Origin: CAVRCT01 sp963719645
GTDB lineage: Bacteria > Pseudomonadota > Gammaproteobacteria > DSM-16500
Direction: 5' to 3'
Assembly (NCBI GenBank): GCA_963719645.1
Contig: CAVRCT010000001.1
Location: forward strand, 124,001-188,000
DNA length: 64,000 nucleotides
The first letter of the stretch is position 1. The number at the start of each line of letters is the position of its first letter. Below are positions 61,634-64,000 of this stretch, piece by piece. The notes below the pieces were generated by a model. The model did no database searches. It saw only the letters and a program-made list of their open reading frames with translations, and was not told where the DNA came from. The translations under genes were made by a program, and so were the position numbers.

Positions 61634-62052
61634 CAAATCCCCCTTGTTCCCCCTTTTTCAAAGGGGGAGACCTTCTAAACAGCTTTCACCGTAAAACACA
61701 AAACTGCTTAGAAGGTCTTCTTCTTTTTTAAAGTGGGAGATATTCTAAGCAGCTTTGTGTTTTACGCTGAAAGCTGTTTAGAAAGTCTTCTTCTTTTTCA
61801 AAAGGAGTTGTTGCGTAATTCACGCACCGTCATTGCGAGGAGCGTTTTTTGCGACGAAGCAATCCAGTTTTAGACTTAAGAATCAAGAACTGGATTGCTT
61901 CGTCGCAAAAAACGCTCCTCGCAATGACGGAAGTGGGAATTACGCAACAACGCCTTTTCAAAGAGGGAGACCTTCTAAGCAGTTTTGTGTTTTACAGTGA
62001 AAGCTGTTTAGAAGGTCTCCCCCTTTGAAAAAGGGGGAACAAGGGGGATTTG
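61634..62052. repeat. Family E composite interrupted by a family B element
   Basis: Outer arms CAAATCCCCCTTGTTCCCCC and mirror. Inside are three diverged repeats of the GGTGAAAGCTGTTTAGAAGG / GACCTTCTAAGCAGC motif (61664, 61737, 61975), then the family B element at 61804-61954 (ends GGAGTTGTTGCGTAATTC / GGAATTACGCAACAACGCC). It is flanked by TTTTCAAAA (61795-61803) and TTTTCAAAG (61955-61963), an 8-of-9 direct repeat. Occupies the gap 61575-62132. Confidence 0.88.
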
Positions 62053-62132
62053 TATAAAAAAACACAGAATGGATCAAACGCATTTTTTGCGTCATCATCC
62101 ACTCAAATAAAATACTCTTTAATAAAAAAATT

Positions 62133-62855
62133 ATGCGAATAACACTCCATCCAAGTTTTATTCTTCATTCACGCCCCTACCGTGAGAGTAGTTTATTGCT
62201 GGATGTTTTTACCAAAGACTATGGCCGCATCTCTCTCATCGCACGCGGCGTTAAAAAAAGCCGCTCTGCCTTGCGCCCTTTATTACAAGCGTTTTACCCA
62301 TTACTTTTGTCATGGCAAGGTAAGTCAGAATTAATGACGTTAGTGCAAGCAGAATGCAATGAATTACCGTTGCAATTACATCACGATTGTTTGCTCAGCG
62401 GTTTTTATTTGAATGAATTATTAGTACGTTTATTACAAAAACACGATCCACATCCGGATCTTTTTTCGTTGTACCATAGCACTTTGCTAAAATTACAGGG
62501 AAATGAATTACAGCAAAAATATTTACGGATCTTTGAAAAAAATTTATTAACCGAATTAGGCTACGGCATCCAATTAGAGACAACCGTGCCGGGCAATAAA
62601 CCAATTTTGCCGGATGCGTATTATCACTTTCAACATGAGCAGGGATTTAGATCGTGTGATTCAAGTGACGATATTTCACATCCAATGGTTTTTTTGGGGA
62701 AACGATTACAGGCATTTGCCAACGAAGAATTTCCTGACGAAGAAACACTGCGCGATGCAAAACGTTTAATGCGCATGGCATTGGCCAGATTGCTCGGCCA
62801 TGCTGAATTACAAAGCCGTAAATTGTTTAAAACAGAGGTAAAAATAAATGAATAA
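62133..62855 (+). CDS. recO: DNA repair protein RecO
   Basis: Loads RecA on SSB-coated DNA in the RecFOR pathway. OB-fold N-terminus with LHSRPYRESSLLLDVFTKDY and GRISLIARGVKKSRS (residues 12-48); the rest is helical, ending LARLLGHAELQSRKLFKTE. The zinc-binding cysteines of some RecO proteins are not seen. Length 240. It overlaps pdxJ by 8 bases. Confidence 0.92.
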   Translation: MRITLHPSFILHSRPYRESSLLLDVFTKDYGRISLIARGVKKSRSALRPLLQAFYPLLLSWQGKSELMTLVQAECNELPLQLHHDCLLSGFYLNELLVRLLQKHDPHPDLFSLYHSTLLKLQGNELQQKYLRIFEKNLLTELGYGIQLETTVPGNKPILPDAYYHFQHEQGFRSCDSSDDISHPMVFLGKRLQAFANEEFPDEETLRDAKRLMRMALARLLGHAELQSRKLFKTEVKINE

Positions 62856-63582
62856 GACTATTTTATTGGGCGTCAACATTGATCACGTTGCGACGCTGCG
62901 GCAAGCGCGTTTGACACGTTATCCTGATCCGATTGAAGCGGTGTATGCCGCTGAAAATGGCGGTGCGGATGGTATCACGGTTCACTTGCGCGAAGATCGT
63001 CGCCATATCCAAGAGCGCGACGTCGAGCTCATTCAGCAATTGTTATTAACGCGTCTCAATCTTGAATTAGCGGTTACCGATCAAATGATTGCTTATGCGA
63101 TGCGGATAATGCCCGCGCATTGTTGTTTCGTGCCTGAGAAACGGGCAGAATTGACCACAGAAGGTGGTTTGAATGTGCTGGCAGATGAGGCGCGAATTAA
63201 AGCGGCATGCGAACAATTGGCGGAACAGGGCATTGAAGTATCCTTATTCATTGATCCGGATTTAAAACAAATTGAAGCCGCAAAGCGTTGCAGTGCACCG
63301 GTCATTGAAATTCATACGGGCTTGTATGCTGACGCGAAAGTGAAAGCAGAGCGCGAGCATGAATTAAAACGGATTATTGCTGCAACTGAATTTGCGAGCC
63401 GTGCCGGTTTAATCGTCAATGCAGGACATGGTTTAAATTATCAAAATGTCCAAGAAATCGCACGCATACCTGCAATGAATGAATTAAACATTGGCCATGG
63501 TATCGTCGCACGCGCGATTTTTATGGGATTGGAAAATGCAGTGCGGGAAATGAAACGGTTGATGGTAGACGCTCGTTCATAG
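62848..63582 (+). CDS. pdxJ: Pyridoxine 5'-phosphate synthase
   Basis: Final ring-closing step of pyridoxal phosphate synthesis, joining 1-deoxyxylulose 5-phosphate and 3-amino-2-oxopropyl phosphate. N-terminal GVNIDHVATLRQARLTRYPD (residues 7-26) and GADGITVHLREDRRHI (about 39) carry the conserved histidine, arginine and glutamate residues; the C-terminal ELNIGHGIVARAIFMGL (about 213) forms a phosphate site. Length 244. The recO-pdxJ order is common in gammaproteobacteria, often followed by acpS. Confidence 0.96.
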   Translation: MNKTILLGVNIDHVATLRQARLTRYPDPIEAVYAAENGGADGITVHLREDRRHIQERDVELIQQLLLTRLNLELAVTDQMIAYAMRIMPAHCCFVPEKRAELTTEGGLNVLADEARIKAACEQLAEQGIEVSLFIDPDLKQIEAAKRCSAPVIEIHTGLYADAKVKAEREHELKRIIAATEFASRAGLIVNAGHGLNYQNVQEIARIPAMNELNIGHGIVARAIFMGLENAVREMKRLMVDARS

Positions 63583-63639
63583 TTCGGTGTAAGTCATCCA
63601 ATCTATTGGGGGTAACTATCAAAAAGAACTTTACCTGTG

Positions 63640-63935
63640 AGTTCCCTCTCCTCCCGCAATAAGTGCGGGAGGAGAGGCATACGCGTCAAGCTAAGGTAAT
63701 TTTGCTTAGAACGCCTTCCCCGCAGGGGGAAGGTGGCCGACAGGCCGGATGGGGGGGTAAAAAATGCAAGAAATCTTGCAAGAAATGACAAAAGCCGTAA
63801 GAAAGCGATGGTTGAGAGTTTTATTTTGATCCCCCCATCCGGCCTGTCGGCCACCTTCCCCCTGCGGGGAAGGCGTTCTAAGCAAAACTTCCTTAGCTTG
63901 ACGCCTATGGGGAGGAGAGGGGGCTCACGTGTGAA
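63640..63935. repeat. Family F palindrome, copy 2
   Basis: Same core as 49901-50140 (CTTCCCCGCAGGGGGAAGG, GTGGCCGACAGGCCGGATGG and mirrors). Outward it continues with GAGTTCCCTCTCCTCCCGCA, an inner hairpin at 63650-63675, and the right side GGGGAGGAGAGGGGGCTCAC. Fills the gap after pdxJ. Confidence 0.88.
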
Positions 63936-63979
63936 GTTTTTTCGATGGCGTACCTATGAATATTAATTAAGAGGACAAT

Positions 63980-64000
63980 ATGGTTAGAACACGATTTTCA
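63980..64000 (+). CDS. Start of a gene cut by the window edge
   Basis: ATG at 63980 after AAGAGGACAAT, a good ribosome-binding site, gives MVRTRFS and runs off the window. Too short to identify; acpS, often next to pdxJ, is not supported or excluded. Confidence 0.4.

Noticed and set aside
63640..63966. Frames of 77-83 codons after pdxJ
   Set aside because: They read through family F palindrome arms and appear again at 49929-50232.

Overview
The window looks like chromosome from a gammaproteobacterium of the Legionellales (Coxiella/Legionella-like). The evidence is the mix of conserved gene blocks (uvrY-uvrC-pgsA-tRNAs; lepA-lepB-rnc-era-recO-pdxJ; nagZ-hpt), a DotU/IcmH and IcmF-type pair, and several very large, low-complexity, host-directed-looking proteins. 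The family or species cannot be fixed from sequence reading alone. Base composition is moderately AT-rich throughout.

Layout. 1-9.6 kb: a partial membrane protein, prmB, nagZ-hpt, then an operon of a DUF1189-like membrane protein, a FadE acyl-CoA dehydrogenase and a membrane-anchored sulfatase-fold enzyme. 9.6-19.4 kb: an accessory island of unusual proteins: an 880-residue protein with a nitrilase-like E-K-C triad, an inactivated AAA-like gene, a 439-residue protein with an internal duplication, and a 1081-residue protein. Three of the four carry basic, nuclear-localisation-like clusters and three carry serine-rich tracts. 20.3-26.2 kb: a beta-oxidation operon (second FadE, FadI-type thiolase, FadJ-type multifunctional enzyme). 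26.6-31 kb: a 1443-residue coiled-coil protein with a duplicated C-terminal domain. 31.4-46.3 kb: a thioredoxin-fold protein, FadL, MltD, a methyltransferase, rnhA, dnaQ, a BAX-inhibitor-1 family protein, tRNA-Ser, uvrY, uvrC, pgsA, tRNA-Gly/Cys/Leu, fdxA, a DinG/YoaA-type helicase and tsaB. 46.7-49.9 kb: dotU, a shortened icmF that keeps the GTPase-like domain and one membrane anchor but lacks the long periplasmic part, and a coiled-coil protein. 50-64 kb: a frameshifted small gene, tdh-kbl, a Fic protein behind an array of operator-like repeats, a secreted pentapeptide-repeat protein, sdhE and a YgfX-like gene, then the lepA-to-pdxJ block.

The other major theme is repeats. Nearly every intergenic gap over 300 bp holds palindromic, non-coding elements. 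I distinguish seven families (A-G) and nested composites. Elements with ends resembling GGCGTTGTTGCGTAATTC are flanked by 9-bp direct repeats at four loci, the signature of MITE-like elements moved by an IS903/IS5-type transposase, though no transposase lies in this window. Families A and D share an unusual architecture: outer inverted repeat, side hairpin, inner inverted repeat, spacer, then the mirror image, so a single strand could fold as a multi-armed cruciform. One locus (37690-38161) is a layered palindrome of about 470 bp.

Functionally, FadL, two FadE enzymes, FadI and FadJ together give long-chain fatty-acid import and degradation, which would suit an intracellular life on host lipids. 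The island proteins, the Fic protein and the DotU/IcmF pair are consistent with a host-associated bacterium with a Dot/Icm-type secretion system, but no other secretion gene is in the window, so this remains inference.
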